In this document: positions 1 to 7,958 of the stretch, piece after piece
How positions within the stretch are numbered: the stretch's first letter is position 1
Layout of the letters: every line of letters begins with the position of its first letter
Assembly: GCA_018715585.1 (NCBI GenBank)
Contig: DVLH01000130.1
Span: 1-7,958, forward strand
Reading direction: 5' to 3'
From: Candidatus Aphodomonas merdavium
GTDB lineage: Bacteria > Bacillota > Clostridia > Christensenellales > Aristaeellaceae
DNA length: 7,958 nt
The notes under the pieces: generated by a model
Database searches by the model: none
What the model was told of the DNA's origin: nothing
The model's input: only the letters and a program-made list of their open reading frames with translations
Made by a program: the position numbers and the translations under genes

Positions 1-36
1 GAGCGGCAATATTGGTCGCGCGCGGAGGCGTTTTAA
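1..36 (+). CDS. Possible 3' end of an upstream gene (partial)
   Basis: The first frame is open from the left edge and reads ERQYWSRAEAF before a TAA at 34-36. The stretch is GC-rich like the genes in this window and turns abruptly AT-rich after the stop, as expected at the end of a coding region. Eleven codons cannot identify a product. A chance open frame is equally possible, and the second frame also stays open to 60. Confidence 0.25.
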   Translation, partial: ERQYWSRAEAF

Positions 37-50
37 TAAAAAATTACAAA

Positions 51-81
51 AATCCATTTAAAAATAGTGAATAATTGGATT
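51..81. repeat. Inverted repeat upstream of and touching the -35 box
   Basis: Arms AATCCATTTA (51-60) and TAATTGGATT (72-81) are reverse complements at 9 of 10 positions; the mismatch is T57/T75. They are separated by 11 bases. The right arm enters the -35 hexamer at 80-81. A dyad in this position fits a binding site for a dimeric regulator of the ftcD promoter. It could also be a chance feature of AT-rich DNA. No regulator gene is in the window. Confidence 0.4.
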
Positions 82-109
82 GACTTCGTTTTTTTACGCA
101 CGATATAAT
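80..109 (+). promoter_or_regulatory. Sigma-A promoter for ftcD-fchA (and possibly hutHUI)
   Basis: The -35 box TTGACT (80-85) is one base off consensus. An 18-base spacer separates it from a perfect -10 box, TATAAT (104-109). Transcription should start near 115-117, giving a leader of about 40 bases before the TTG start at 157. This is the only clear promoter I see ahead of any of the five histidine genes. A short inverted repeat, GTGT-N7-ACAC (117-131), lies at the predicted start site and might be an operator. Confidence 0.8.
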
Positions 110-142
110 AAAAGCGGTGTGCGATCGACACAAAGAGCAAAT

Positions 143-149
143 AAGGAGG
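143..149 (+). promoter_or_regulatory. Ribosome binding site that fixes the TTG start of ftcD
   Basis: AAGGAGG is followed by 7 bases and then TTG at 157. The next in-frame ATG, at 172, would be 22 bases away, too far for this site, so the TTG is preferred. Confidence 0.85.
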
Positions 150-156
150 ACGTTCT

Positions 157-1104
157 TTGAAAACGCCGTTGATGGAAACCATTCCAAATTTCAGCGAAGG
201 ACGGAATCTGGAAAACGTCGAAAAAATCGTCGATGCGTTTCGCGGCAAGCCGGGCGTGCGGCTGTTGGATTATTCCAGCAATCCCAACCATAACCGCAGC
301 GTCGTCACCGCCGTCGGGGACCCGCAGGCCCTTGGAGACGCTGTTTTGGAGGCAATTGGCACAGCGCTTTCGCTGATCGACATGACAAAACACGAGGGCC
401 AGCATCCGCGCATGGGCGCGGTCGACGTTGTGCCGTTTGTCCCCGTGCAAGGGTGTACAATAGCGGACGCCGACGCATTAGCGCGTTCCGTAGCGGAAAG
501 AGCTTCCAAGCAACATGGCCTTCCCATTTTCCTTTATGAAAAATCCGCCACAAACTCGGAGCGGACGGATTTGGCCAAAATACGAAAGGGCCAGTTTGAG
601 GGGATGCCGCAAAAGCTCCTCGATCCCTTTTGGAAGCCGGACTATGGGCCCGCATCCGTCCATCCGACCGGCGGCGTCACCGCCATCGGCGCACGAATGC
701 CGCTGATCGCCTTTAACGTCAATTTGAGCACGGCAAGCAAAGAAATCGCGGACCGCATCGCGCGCCAGGTGCGCAACATCAGCGGCGGGTTTCATTTTGT
801 CAAGGCAATCGGAATCTATCTGGAAGACCGCGGAATCGCGCAGGTCTCCATGAACCTTACGGATTACAGCCATACCGCGATTTATCGCGCGTTGGAATTA
901 ATCCGAATGGAAGCAAAGCGGTGGGGTGTAACCATTCTAGGAAGCGAAATCGTGGGCCTCGTTCCCTTGCAAGCGCTGCTTCAAAGCGCAGAATACTACT
1001 TGCAGCTAGAAAACTTTCAACCAGGGCAAGTCCTTGAAACCGCTATCTGGTCTGACGATGGGGACGAAAGCGCTGCGATGCAAGGAAGGAGTGATTCAAA
1101 ATGA
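157..1104 (+). CDS. ftcD: Glutamate formimidoyltransferase (FtcD)
   Basis: This cytosolic enzyme transfers the formimino group of N-formimino-L-glutamate to tetrahydrofolate, giving glutamate and 5-formimino-THF. The 315 residues match the two N-terminal subdomains of animal FTCD. Visible signatures are the N-terminal ETIPNFSEGRN (7-17), then NPNHNRSVVT (42-51), and KHEGQHPRMGAVDVVPFVPV (78-97), which carries conserved His79 and His83 and where the catalytic His of the mammalian enzyme is expected. HPTGGVTAIGAR followed by PLIAFNVNL (169-190) comes next, and then GIAQVSMNLTDY (226-237). The last ~15 residues (after about 300) are polar and probably disordered. The start is TTG, set by a strong ribosome binding site. 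The stop overlaps the fchA start as ATGA (1101-1104), implying translational coupling. The order ftcD-fchA mirrors the domain order of the fused animal enzyme. Regulation is probably through the promoter at 80-109. Family assignment is secure. Confidence 0.96.
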   Translation: MKTPLMETIPNFSEGRNLENVEKIVDAFRGKPGVRLLDYSSNPNHNRSVVTAVGDPQALGDAVLEAIGTALSLIDMTKHEGQHPRMGAVDVVPFVPVQGCTIADADALARSVAERASKQHGLPIFLYEKSATNSERTDLAKIRKGQFEGMPQKLLDPFWKPDYGPASVHPTGGVTAIGARMPLIAFNVNLSTASKEIADRIARQVRNISGGFHFVKAIGIYLEDRGIAQVSMNLTDYSHTAIYRALELIRMEAKRWGVTILGSEIVGLVPLQALLQSAEYYLQLENFQPGQVLETAIWSDDGDESAAMQGRSDSK

Positions 1105-1754
1105 AGGAAATGTCCTTGGAAGCGTTTGCAAGCGAAACCGCATCCTCCTCTCCTGCCCCGGGAGGCGGCAGCGTCGCCGCGCTCAGCGGTGCGCTGGCTG
1201 CATCTTTGGTTGAAATGGCGGCGAACCTGACGATCAAATCCAAAAAGTATACCGCCGTTCACAAAGAAATGGACGGCTTGCGCGCCAAAGCGCTTGGCCT
1301 GCGCCTACAGCTTTTGGACGACATCCAGCGGGATACGGACTCGTTTAACACCTATATGGACGCGGTCCATTTGCCAAAGGGCACCGAGGAAGAAATCCAA
1401 AGCCGGCGCGCTGCGATGCAGGCGGCTTTGCGAGGCGCGGCGCTTGTTCCCCTGGGCGTGGCCAAGAATGCGCTTGAAATCCTTTCCCTCTGTAAGGAGG
1501 TTGTGCTGCATGGCAACGCCGCCGTGATCACAGATAGCTTGAGCGCAGCATTGACCGCCCGTTCCGCCGCGCTTGCGGCGCTGCTCAACGTGAAAATCAA
1601 TCTCGGCGCAATGCAAAACCAAGAGGAGGTACAGGCGATCAGCTTACAGGTCCGCCAGCTGGAAGAAAAAATACCAATTGTCGAAAAAGAAATCCTCGAC
1701 CTGGCTCCAGACGACCTGAAAATCCTCCCCGTTGCTTCAAACGAGAACCCCTAA
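1101..1754 (+). CDS. fchA: Formimidotetrahydrofolate cyclodeaminase (FchA)
   Basis: This enzyme cyclises and deaminates 5-formimino-THF to 5,10-methenyl-THF and ammonia, feeding the one-carbon pool. The 217 residues are the normal length for the stand-alone cyclodeaminase. The family hallmark SSPAPGGGSVAALSGALAA (16-34) is the glycine-rich folate-site region. A second conserved block, HGNAAVITDSLSAAL (137-151), leads into NVKINLG (163-169). Otherwise the protein is helical, with a charged C-terminal helix (about 180-200). The ATG start overlaps the ftcD stop, with AAGGAG at 1086-1091 nine bases upstream. FtcD and FchA hand over an unstable intermediate, so coupled translation makes sense. The last four codons and the stop form the 5' arm and loop of a terminator hairpin, so the end of this gene doubles as a transcription signal. 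Some databases also call this family methenyl-THF cyclohydrolase/cyclodeaminase. The neighbours favour the formimino role. Confidence 0.95.
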   Translation: MKEMSLEAFASETASSSPAPGGGSVAALSGALAASLVEMAANLTIKSKKYTAVHKEMDGLRAKALGLRLQLLDDIQRDTDSFNTYMDAVHLPKGTEEEIQSRRAAMQAALRGAALVPLGVAKNALEILSLCKEVVLHGNAAVITDSLSAALTARSAALAALLNVKINLGAMQNQEEVQAISLQVRQLEEKIPIVEKEILDLAPDDLKILPVASNENP

Positions 1755-1772
1755 AAAGGGTTCTCGTTTTTT
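1739..1772 (+). terminator. Intrinsic terminator enclosing the fchA stop codon
   Basis: The arms 1739-1750 (AAACGAGAACCC) and 1758-1769 (GGGTTCTCGTTT) pair perfectly over 12 bp around a 7-base loop (1751-1757). The T-run 1767-1772 follows the GC core. The fchA TAA (1752-1754) is in the loop. This is a textbook factor-independent terminator. Since no strong promoter is visible before hutH, termination here is probably partial or conditional. Confidence 0.85.
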
Positions 1773-1883
1773 CACTCTGCTATGGTGATGTGCTGGCACG
1801 GCAACGCACATGGGTAAGTTCCTGCCCCTGGCCTTTCATCGCGGCCGTGTACAAAAAACAACCACTGGAAAGAAGGGATTGCT
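1773..1883 (+). promoter_or_regulatory. Leader between the terminator and hutH; possible structured RNA
   Basis: No convincing sigma-A promoter is visible here, and no known riboswitch is recognised. Two possible pairings can be drawn. One is a 6-bp stem, ATGTGC (1788-1793) with GCACAT (1806-1811). In the other, the loop segment GCACGGC (1796-1802) pairs with GCCGTGT (1844-1850) with one G-U, which would make a pseudoknot. Both are short and could be chance. The stretch ends in the hutH ribosome binding site. Confidence 0.3.
1873..1878 (+). promoter_or_regulatory. Ribosome binding site of hutH
   Basis: AAGGGA lies 5 bases before TTG (1884) and 8 bases before GTG (1887), the very next codon. 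Spacing slightly favours GTG, and the two starts differ by one residue. No nearby ATG would give a full-length protein. Confidence 0.65.
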
Positions 1884-3443
1884 TTGGTGGGACAAACAAA
1901 CGTTGATAAAAAAGTTATTCTCAATGGAAACGGCTTAACGCTCGATGATTTCATCGCCGTCACCCGGCAAAACGCGCAGGTCGTCCTTGCAGCCGAAGCT
2001 GTCGAACGGATGACGCGCTCGCGCGCCGTTGTGGAAGGCATCGTTGCCAAAGACGTCACCGCCTATGGGATCACGACAGGGTTTGGAAAATTCAGCAACG
2101 TTCACATTCAGGAAAGCGACGCGAACCAGCTGCAAAACAACCTCATCCTCAGCCATTGTACCGGCTGCGGCGATCCCTACCCGCAAGAAGTTGTCCGCGG
2201 CATGCTTTTGCTGCGCGCCAACGCGCTATGCAAAGGGTTTTCCGGAATACGCTTTGAGCTTGTGGAGACGCTTGTCGAGATGCTAAACCGCGGCGTGCAC
2301 CCGGTTGTGCCGCAAAAAGGCTCCTTAGGCGCGTCCGGCGATTTGGTCCCCCTTGCGCATATGACGCTTCCACTGCTCGGCCTGGGGGAAGCAATCTACA
2401 ACGGAGAAAAGATGCCGGGCGGCCGCGCCATGGAGCTGGCCGGCCTTCCCCGCTTTACGCTCGAAGCCAAAGAAGGCCTTGCCCTCATCAACGGGACGCA
2501 GGCCATGACCTCCGTCGGCGCGCATGCCTTCTACGACACACTGCACGCCGCGCAGCTGGCAGATATCATCGCTTCTCTCACAATGGAAGCGCTGTTCGGC
2601 CAACTTAACGCCTTTGAAGACAGGGTGCAAGCCGTGCGTCCCCATCCCGGGCAGCGGCTGGTCGCCGCCAACATGCGCGCCCTTTGCGCGGGAAGCGCCC
2701 TGCTGGATTTTGTACAGGAGACATGCGTACAGGACGCCTACGCGCTGCGCTGTGTGCCGCAGGTGCATGGCGCGATCCGCGGCGCTTTGGATCATGTCCT
2801 CTCCGTGCTGTCGGTGGAGTTCAATGCCGTGACGGATAATCCATTGGTTTTTGCCGATGACAATGCCGTCATTTCCGGCGGCAATTTCCACGGCGAGCCC
2901 CTGGCGCTGGCGCTGGATTACCTGGGCATCGCCTGCGCTGAAATTGCCAACATCTCGGAGCGGAGGCTGGAACGGCTGGTCAATCACAGCCTGAGCAAAG
3001 GGCTTCCCGCCTTTCTGACGCCAAACGGCGGGCTGCACTCGGGCTTTATGATCTGCCAATATACCGCCGCTTCCATGGTATCCGAAAACAAAGTGCTGGC
3101 CCATCCCGCCAGCGTCGATTCCATTCCGAGCTCGGCTAACCAGGAGGACCACGTCAGCATGGGCGCGACGGCCGCGCGCAAGGCGGGATGGATTGCGCAA
3201 AACACGCTGTCCGTCCTGGGCCTTGAGCTGATGGCGGCCGCCCAGGCCCTGGATTTCCGCATGCAAAAAACAAGGCTCTCCCTTTCCCCCGTGCATGAGC
3301 GGCTCTACCGGCGAATCCGCCAAGAAATCCCCTTCCTTTCGCAGGATTGTGAAATGAGGCTTTATATCCCCAAGATTGAAGCGCTGGTCCGCAGCGAAGA
3401 GCTCACCGGCATCGTCAAACAGGAACTTCCCGACTTTGCTTAA
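1884..3443 (+). CDS. hutH: Histidine ammonia-lyase (histidase)
   Basis: HutH catalyses the first step of histidine breakdown, non-oxidative removal of ammonia from L-histidine to give trans-urocanate. At 519 residues it is the normal length for a bacterial histidase. The GSLGASGDLVPLAHM block (146-160) holds Ala150-Ser151-Gly152, which cyclise to the MIO electrophile. YGITTGFG (61-68) supplies the catalytic-loop tyrosine, and LINGTQAM (201-208), QDAYALRC (283-290) and FNAVTDNPL (313-321) are further active-site blocks. NQEDHVSMG (419-427) is typical of histidases rather than phenylalanine or tyrosine lyases. His91, in SHCTGCGDPY, sits where the substrate-selecting His of HAL is expected, although the family usually has SHAAGVG-like sequence there. 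The start is TTG 1884 or GTG 1887. The gene follows fchA after a terminator and a 111-base leader. hutU begins 19 bases after its stop. HutH should act as a cytosolic homotetramer. Confidence 0.97.
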   Translation: MVGQTNVDKKVILNGNGLTLDDFIAVTRQNAQVVLAAEAVERMTRSRAVVEGIVAKDVTAYGITTGFGKFSNVHIQESDANQLQNNLILSHCTGCGDPYPQEVVRGMLLLRANALCKGFSGIRFELVETLVEMLNRGVHPVVPQKGSLGASGDLVPLAHMTLPLLGLGEAIYNGEKMPGGRAMELAGLPRFTLEAKEGLALINGTQAMTSVGAHAFYDTLHAAQLADIIASLTMEALFGQLNAFEDRVQAVRPHPGQRLVAANMRALCAGSALLDFVQETCVQDAYALRCVPQVHGAIRGALDHVLSVLSVEFNAVTDNPLVFADDNAVISGGNFHGEPLALALDYLGIACAEIANISERRLERLVNHSLSKGLPAFLTPNGGLHSGFMICQYTAASMVSENKVLAHPASVDSIPSSANQEDHVSMGATAARKAGWIAQNTLSVLGLELMAAAQALDFRMQKTRLSLSPVHERLYRRIRQEIPFLSQDCEMRLYIPKIEALVRSEELTGIVKQELPDFA

Positions 3444-3448
3444 AGCAG

Positions 3449-3455
3449 AAAGGAG
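3449..3455 (+). promoter_or_regulatory. Ribosome binding site that fixes the hutU start
   Basis: AAAGGAG is 7 bases before ATG 3463. The reading frame is open further upstream into hutH (an ATG at 3376), but that start has no comparable site and would add 29 residues unlike urocanase. The same 13-base string, AAAGGAGCAAGCG, recurs before hutI (5463-5475). Confidence 0.85.
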
Positions 3456-3462
3456 CAAGCGT

Positions 3463-5477
<2,015 letters not shown>

Positions 5478-5481
<4 letters not shown>

Positions 5482-6722
5482 ACGCCACTGCAATCCTGCA
5501 CAACATCGGGCTGTTGGCAACGCCCATCGGCAGCTGCGCCAAAGGCGGCCAGGAGCAAGGAAGGATCGCCCTGATTAAAAATGCGTACCTCGCCATGGAT
5601 GGCCCTACCATCCTTGCCGTCGGCGGCGGAGATATCCCGGAGGGGATTGCCGGGCCGCAAACAGAAAGGATTGACGCGGGCGGGGCGCTGCTCACCCCGG
5701 GCCTCGTGGACTGCCACACCCATCTCGTCTTTGGCGGTTGGCGCCAGCATGAGCTGGCGCTCAAGCTGCAGGGGGTCCCCTATCTTGACATCTTAAAAAA
5801 CGGAGGCGGCATCCTTTCCACCGTGCGCGCCACCCGTGCGAGCACGCTGGACGCGCTCGTTCAAAAAACGCTGCCCATCCTTCAGGCGATGTTCCGCGGC
5901 GGCGTAACGTGCTGCGAAGCCAAAAGCGGGTATGGCCTCTCCCTCTCCCAGGAGCGCAAACAGCTCCTGGCCGTCCGCCGGCTAAAAGAGTGCCAGCCCG
6001 TTGAACTCGTCTCCACGTTTCTTGGCGCGCACGCATTTCCGGAAGAATTTGAAGGCGACCATGAAGGATATCTCCGCCTGCTGATTGAAGAGATGCTCCC
6101 CGCGTTCGCGCAGGAAGGGCTGATTGAGTTTTGCGACGTGTTCTGCGATGAGGGCGTTTTCAGCGCTGAACAATCCAGGCGCATCCTTCGCGCCGCGAGC
6201 GCGCTGGGCTTAGGGCTCAAGCTGCATACGGATGAACTCCGGTCCATTGGCGGGGCGCAGCTGGCAAAGGAAGCCGGCGCGATTTCCGCAGAGCACCTCA
6301 TTTGTTTAAACGAGGAAGGAATCGACGCGCTCGCCCACTCCCACGCCGTAGCCGTCCTGCTGCCCTCCACGTCCTTCTATCTGGACAAACCGTTCGCCCC
6401 TGCCCAGCGCCTTTGCGCCGAAAACGTGCCGGTTGCCGTCGCTACGGATTTTAACCCGGGTTCTTCTCCTAACCACTCGCTTCTTCTTTCCATGCAGTTT
6501 GCCTGTTACAAATACAAAATGGCGCCCGAAGCCGTGCTCACCGCCTCCACGCTCAACGCCGCCGCGGCGCTGAACCGCGCGGGGAGGCTGGGCACGCTGG
6601 AGGTGGGCAAAGAGGCAAACGCCGTCCTTTGGGACGCCCCCGACCTGGACTATCTCTTCTACCGGCTTGGCAACAACCCCGCAAAGGCCGTGCTGCGCCG
6701 CGGCGTGTTTTACGGCTTTTGA
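5478..6722 (+). CDS. hutI: Imidazolonepropionase
   Basis: HutI hydrolyses 4-imidazolone-5-propionate to N-formimino-L-glutamate, the substrate of FtcD. It is a metal-dependent amidohydrolase of 414 residues, the usual length. The metal ligands are visible: His80 and His82 in VDCHTHLVFGG (77-87), His250 in LKLHTDEL (247-254), and Asp324 in VATDFNPGSSPN (321-332). Supporting blocks are EAKSGYGLS (147-155), THLGAHAFPEE-like FLGAHAFPEEFEG (181-193) with His185, and SAEHL (270-274) with His273. The C-terminal stretch GTLEVGKEANAVLWD (372-386) is the typical return to the small beta domain of amidohydrolases. The start overlaps the hutU stop as ATGA (5478-5481), so translation is probably coupled. 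It is the last gene of the plus-strand set and ends 87 bases from the converging MgtC-like gene. Confidence 0.97.
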
Positions 6723-6752
6723 CAGGCACCGTCGAAAGCGGCGTCCATGCAA

Positions 6753-6785
6753 GGCGGGAGGATTCCTCCCCGGAACCCTCCCGCC
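6753..6785. terminator. Strong GC hairpin between convergent genes, no U-tract
   Basis: GGCGGGAGG (6753-6761) pairs perfectly with CCTCCCGCC (6777-6785). Inside it, TTCC (6763-6766) pairs with GGAA (6772-6775) across a 5-base loop, with one A/C mismatch between the two stems. It lies 31 bases past hutI and 24 bases past the MgtC-like gene. Neither strand has a T-run after it, so it is not a canonical intrinsic terminator. It may act as a bidirectional pause, a Rho-assisted end or a 3'-end stabiliser. A second small hairpin, GACGCG-CCG-CGCGTC (6797-6811), abuts the stop codon of the MgtC-like gene. Confidence 0.5.
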
Positions 6786-6809
6786 AACGCAAGCCGGACG
6801 CGCCGCGCG

Positions 6810-7538
6810 TCAATGCATCTCTTCGATATGATAGATATAATCAAGCGTGCTCAGCGCCTGAATGATCTCTGCATACGTCTTGTATTTTTTTAGCTCCTGG
6901 CTGCTGACGGAAATCATAACCGTATATACGCTCAAACCGGAGCCCAGGTACGCGGCGTTCGCCTCGATATCGTCTATCCGCATGCCCAGCCGCCGGATGG
7001 TTGTAACAAAATCCTGCAGATTGCTCCTGTTTTTCAGCTCCAGGTGGATTTCAAAGTGGTTGGAGCGGTTTGTAAGCCATAGCTCCACGGCAGGAAGGCA
7101 GGAAAGAATGCAGAGCAGGAACACAAAGGAAACAATTGTAACCGTGTAGAACCCCGCCCCTGCGGTCAGCCCGATGATGCCGCAGGTCCAAAGCCCCGCC
7201 GAAGTCGTCAAGCCTTTGATTTGATTTCGAGAGCTAAAGAGGATGGAGTTCCCGCTAAGCATCGCCACCCCGATCACCGTGGCCGCAGAGAGGACAGGCA
7301 GCGTTACGCCGGCATTTTCAATCAGGAACAAATCCAGCAGCGCAGCTATTGCCGAGGCCAAGGAGACCAGGATAAACGTCCGCAGCCCGGCGGAATGCCT
7401 TTTGCTGGCCCGCTCACAACCAATCACAGCGGCAAGGCATGCCGCCAGCGACAGCCGCAGCAGGATGGAACCTACGGTGAGTTCTCCTGCCCATGCCCCC
7501 AGCAAGGATACGGCGGGGTCAGCGACAATCTTCTGCAT
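6810..7538 (-). CDS. Divergent MgtC/SapB-like membrane protein with C-terminal ACT-like domain
   Basis: The 242-residue protein has about five hydrophobic segments (near 22-41, 52-73, 79-100, 113-132 and 133-153) followed by a soluble tail (about 160-242). The first half resembles MgtC/SapB proteins: LLRLSLAACLAAVIGCERA (26-44), AGLRTFILVSLASAI (50-64), and KGLTTSAGLWTCGIIGLTAGAGFY (108-131). However, the block usually reading like D..R.AAQVVSGIGFLGAG is here LPVLSAATVIGVAMLSGNSI (80-99), so conserved polar and glycine residues are missing. The tail has a beta-alpha-beta pattern (HFEIHLEL, a helix, IDDIEANAAY, then VYTVMISV) suggestive of an ACT-like fold. MgtC proteins are linked to Mg-limited growth and ATP synthase inhibition, but this protein's role is unknown. 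ATG 7538 is preferred over an upstream in-frame start at 7583, which lies inside the antiporter gene. The gene follows the antiporter by 13 bases. Confidence 0.75.
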   Translation of the reverse strand: MQKIVADPAVSLLGAWAGELTVGSILLRLSLAACLAAVIGCERASKRHSAGLRTFILVSLASAIAALLDLFLIENAGVTLPVLSAATVIGVAMLSGNSILFSSRNQIKGLTTSAGLWTCGIIGLTAGAGFYTVTIVSFVFLLCILSCLPAVELWLTNRSNHFEIHLELKNRSNLQDFVTTIRRLGMRIDDIEANAAYLGSGLSVYTVMISVSSQELKKYKTYAEIIQALSTLDYIYHIEEMH

Positions 7539-7545
7539 GAATATC

Positions 7546-7552
7546 CCTCCTT
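7546..7552 (-). promoter_or_regulatory. Ribosome binding site of the MgtC-like gene
   Basis: On the minus strand AAGGAGG precedes ATG (7538) by 7 bases. It begins at the last base of the antiporter TGA, so ribosomes ending the antiporter are positioned to reinitiate. Confidence 0.85.
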
Positions 7553-7958
7553 CATATGCGGCCGTGGCGGCGAACACGGCCAATCATTGCGTACTGTTCT
7601 TCTGCGGCTTCCAAAAAAGCGCGTTCATTCGCGGTGAGCGGATCAGGATGGCAGGGCAATTCTTTTTGAATTGCCTGAATCTGCTCCACGAGCAAATCCA
7701 CGGCGTTTTTGGGCGGCACCTGCAGCGTCTCCAAAGGCGCCAAATCGTCCAGGTTGTTCGAGTACGACTTGGAAAAGTACAGCGACATCTTGGCGCACGC
7801 AGGGCCAATCAGCTCATAGAGCACGCTGGAGGCCAGAATAATCGTTTCCAGCGCGCTACCCGTCTCGCCCCCCAGCGTCCTGGCGCCCAGCGCGGCAAGG
7901 CCGATGGCAACGCCCGCCTGCGGCACGAGCGCCAGGCCAAGATAATTGCGGATCTCCT
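7552..7958 (-). CDS. Cation:proton antiporter, C-terminal part (5' end outside window)
   Basis: The frame is open from the right edge and ends at TGA 7552-7554, giving 134 visible residues of a larger protein. It begins EIRNYLGLALVPQAGVAIG. The core YLGLAL.PQAGVAIGLA matches the last-helix region of CPA-type Na+(K+)/H+ antiporters, and a further membrane helix, TIILASSVLYELIGPACAKM, follows. After this comes a cytosolic tail of about 80 residues, largely charged and helical (DDLAPLETL, AVDLLVEQIQAIQKEL, NERAFLEAAEEQYAMIGR), with no nucleotide-binding (KTN/TrkA) motif visible. The GTG at 7926 is an internal Val, not a start. The ion specificity and the main transport domain cannot be read from this part. 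It is probably cotranscribed with the MgtC-like gene. Confidence 0.85.
   Translation of the reverse strand, partial: EIRNYLGLALVPQAGVAIGLAALGARTLGGETGSALETIILASSVLYELIGPACAKMSLYFSKSYSNNLDDLAPLETLQVPPKNAVDLLVEQIQAIQKELPCHPDPLTANERAFLEAAEEQYAMIGRVRRHGRI

Noticed and set aside
1690..1883. HutP antiterminator site or THF riboswitch before hutH
   Set aside because: I looked for regularly spaced UAG/NAG triplets and for the THF riboswitch core and found neither.
3376..3462. Upstream N-terminal extension of HutU from ATG 3376
   Set aside because: It would overlap hutH and add 29 residues read from hutH sequence in another frame. ATG 3463 has an AAAGGAG site at ideal spacing.
7539..7583. Longer N-terminus for the MgtC-like protein from 7583
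   Set aside because: It would overlap the antiporter gene. ATG 7538 with AAGGAGG at 7 bases is much better.

Overview
The window looks like a chromosome segment from a Gram-positive, Clostridia-like (Bacillota) bacterium, probably an amino-acid-fermenting anaerobe. This is inferred from strong AGGAGG-type ribosome binding sites, two TTG start codons, a consensus sigma-A promoter, GC-rich coding sequence, and separate genes for the two folate enzymes. The species cannot be named from the sequence alone.

Layout: about 150 bases at the left edge hold a possible 3' end of an upstream gene, an inverted repeat and a promoter (TTGACT-18-TATAAT). Five plus-strand genes follow. They are ftcD (glutamate formimidoyltransferase, 157-1104), fchA (formimido-THF cyclodeaminase, 1101-1754), hutH (histidine ammonia-lyase, 1884-3443), hutU (long-form urocanate hydratase, 3463-5481) and hutI (imidazolonepropionase, 5478-6722). 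ftcD/fchA and hutU/hutI overlap by ATGA. A perfect 12-bp hairpin with a U-tract lies between fchA and hutH, and the fchA stop codon sits in its loop. On the minus strand, converging on hutI, are the 3' end of a cation:proton antiporter gene (7552 to the right edge) and a divergent MgtC-like membrane protein gene (6810-7538), 13 bases apart.

Together the five plus-strand genes encode a complete route: histidine to urocanate (HutH), to imidazolonepropionate (HutU), to formiminoglutamate (HutI), to glutamate plus 5-formimino-THF (FtcD), and to 5,10-methenyl-THF plus ammonia (FchA). Histidine thus yields glutamate, ammonia and a one-carbon unit on folate. No hutG, hut regulator or histidine transporter is in the window. 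The antiporter/MgtC pair is a separate ion-homeostasis or membrane unit with no evident metabolic link.

I do not see a wholly new system. The points most worth a second look are the terminator built around the fchA stop codon just ahead of hutHUI, the unexplained leader before hutH, the inverted repeat touching the -35 box, the eukaryote-type urocanase, and the MgtC homologue that lacks family motifs.
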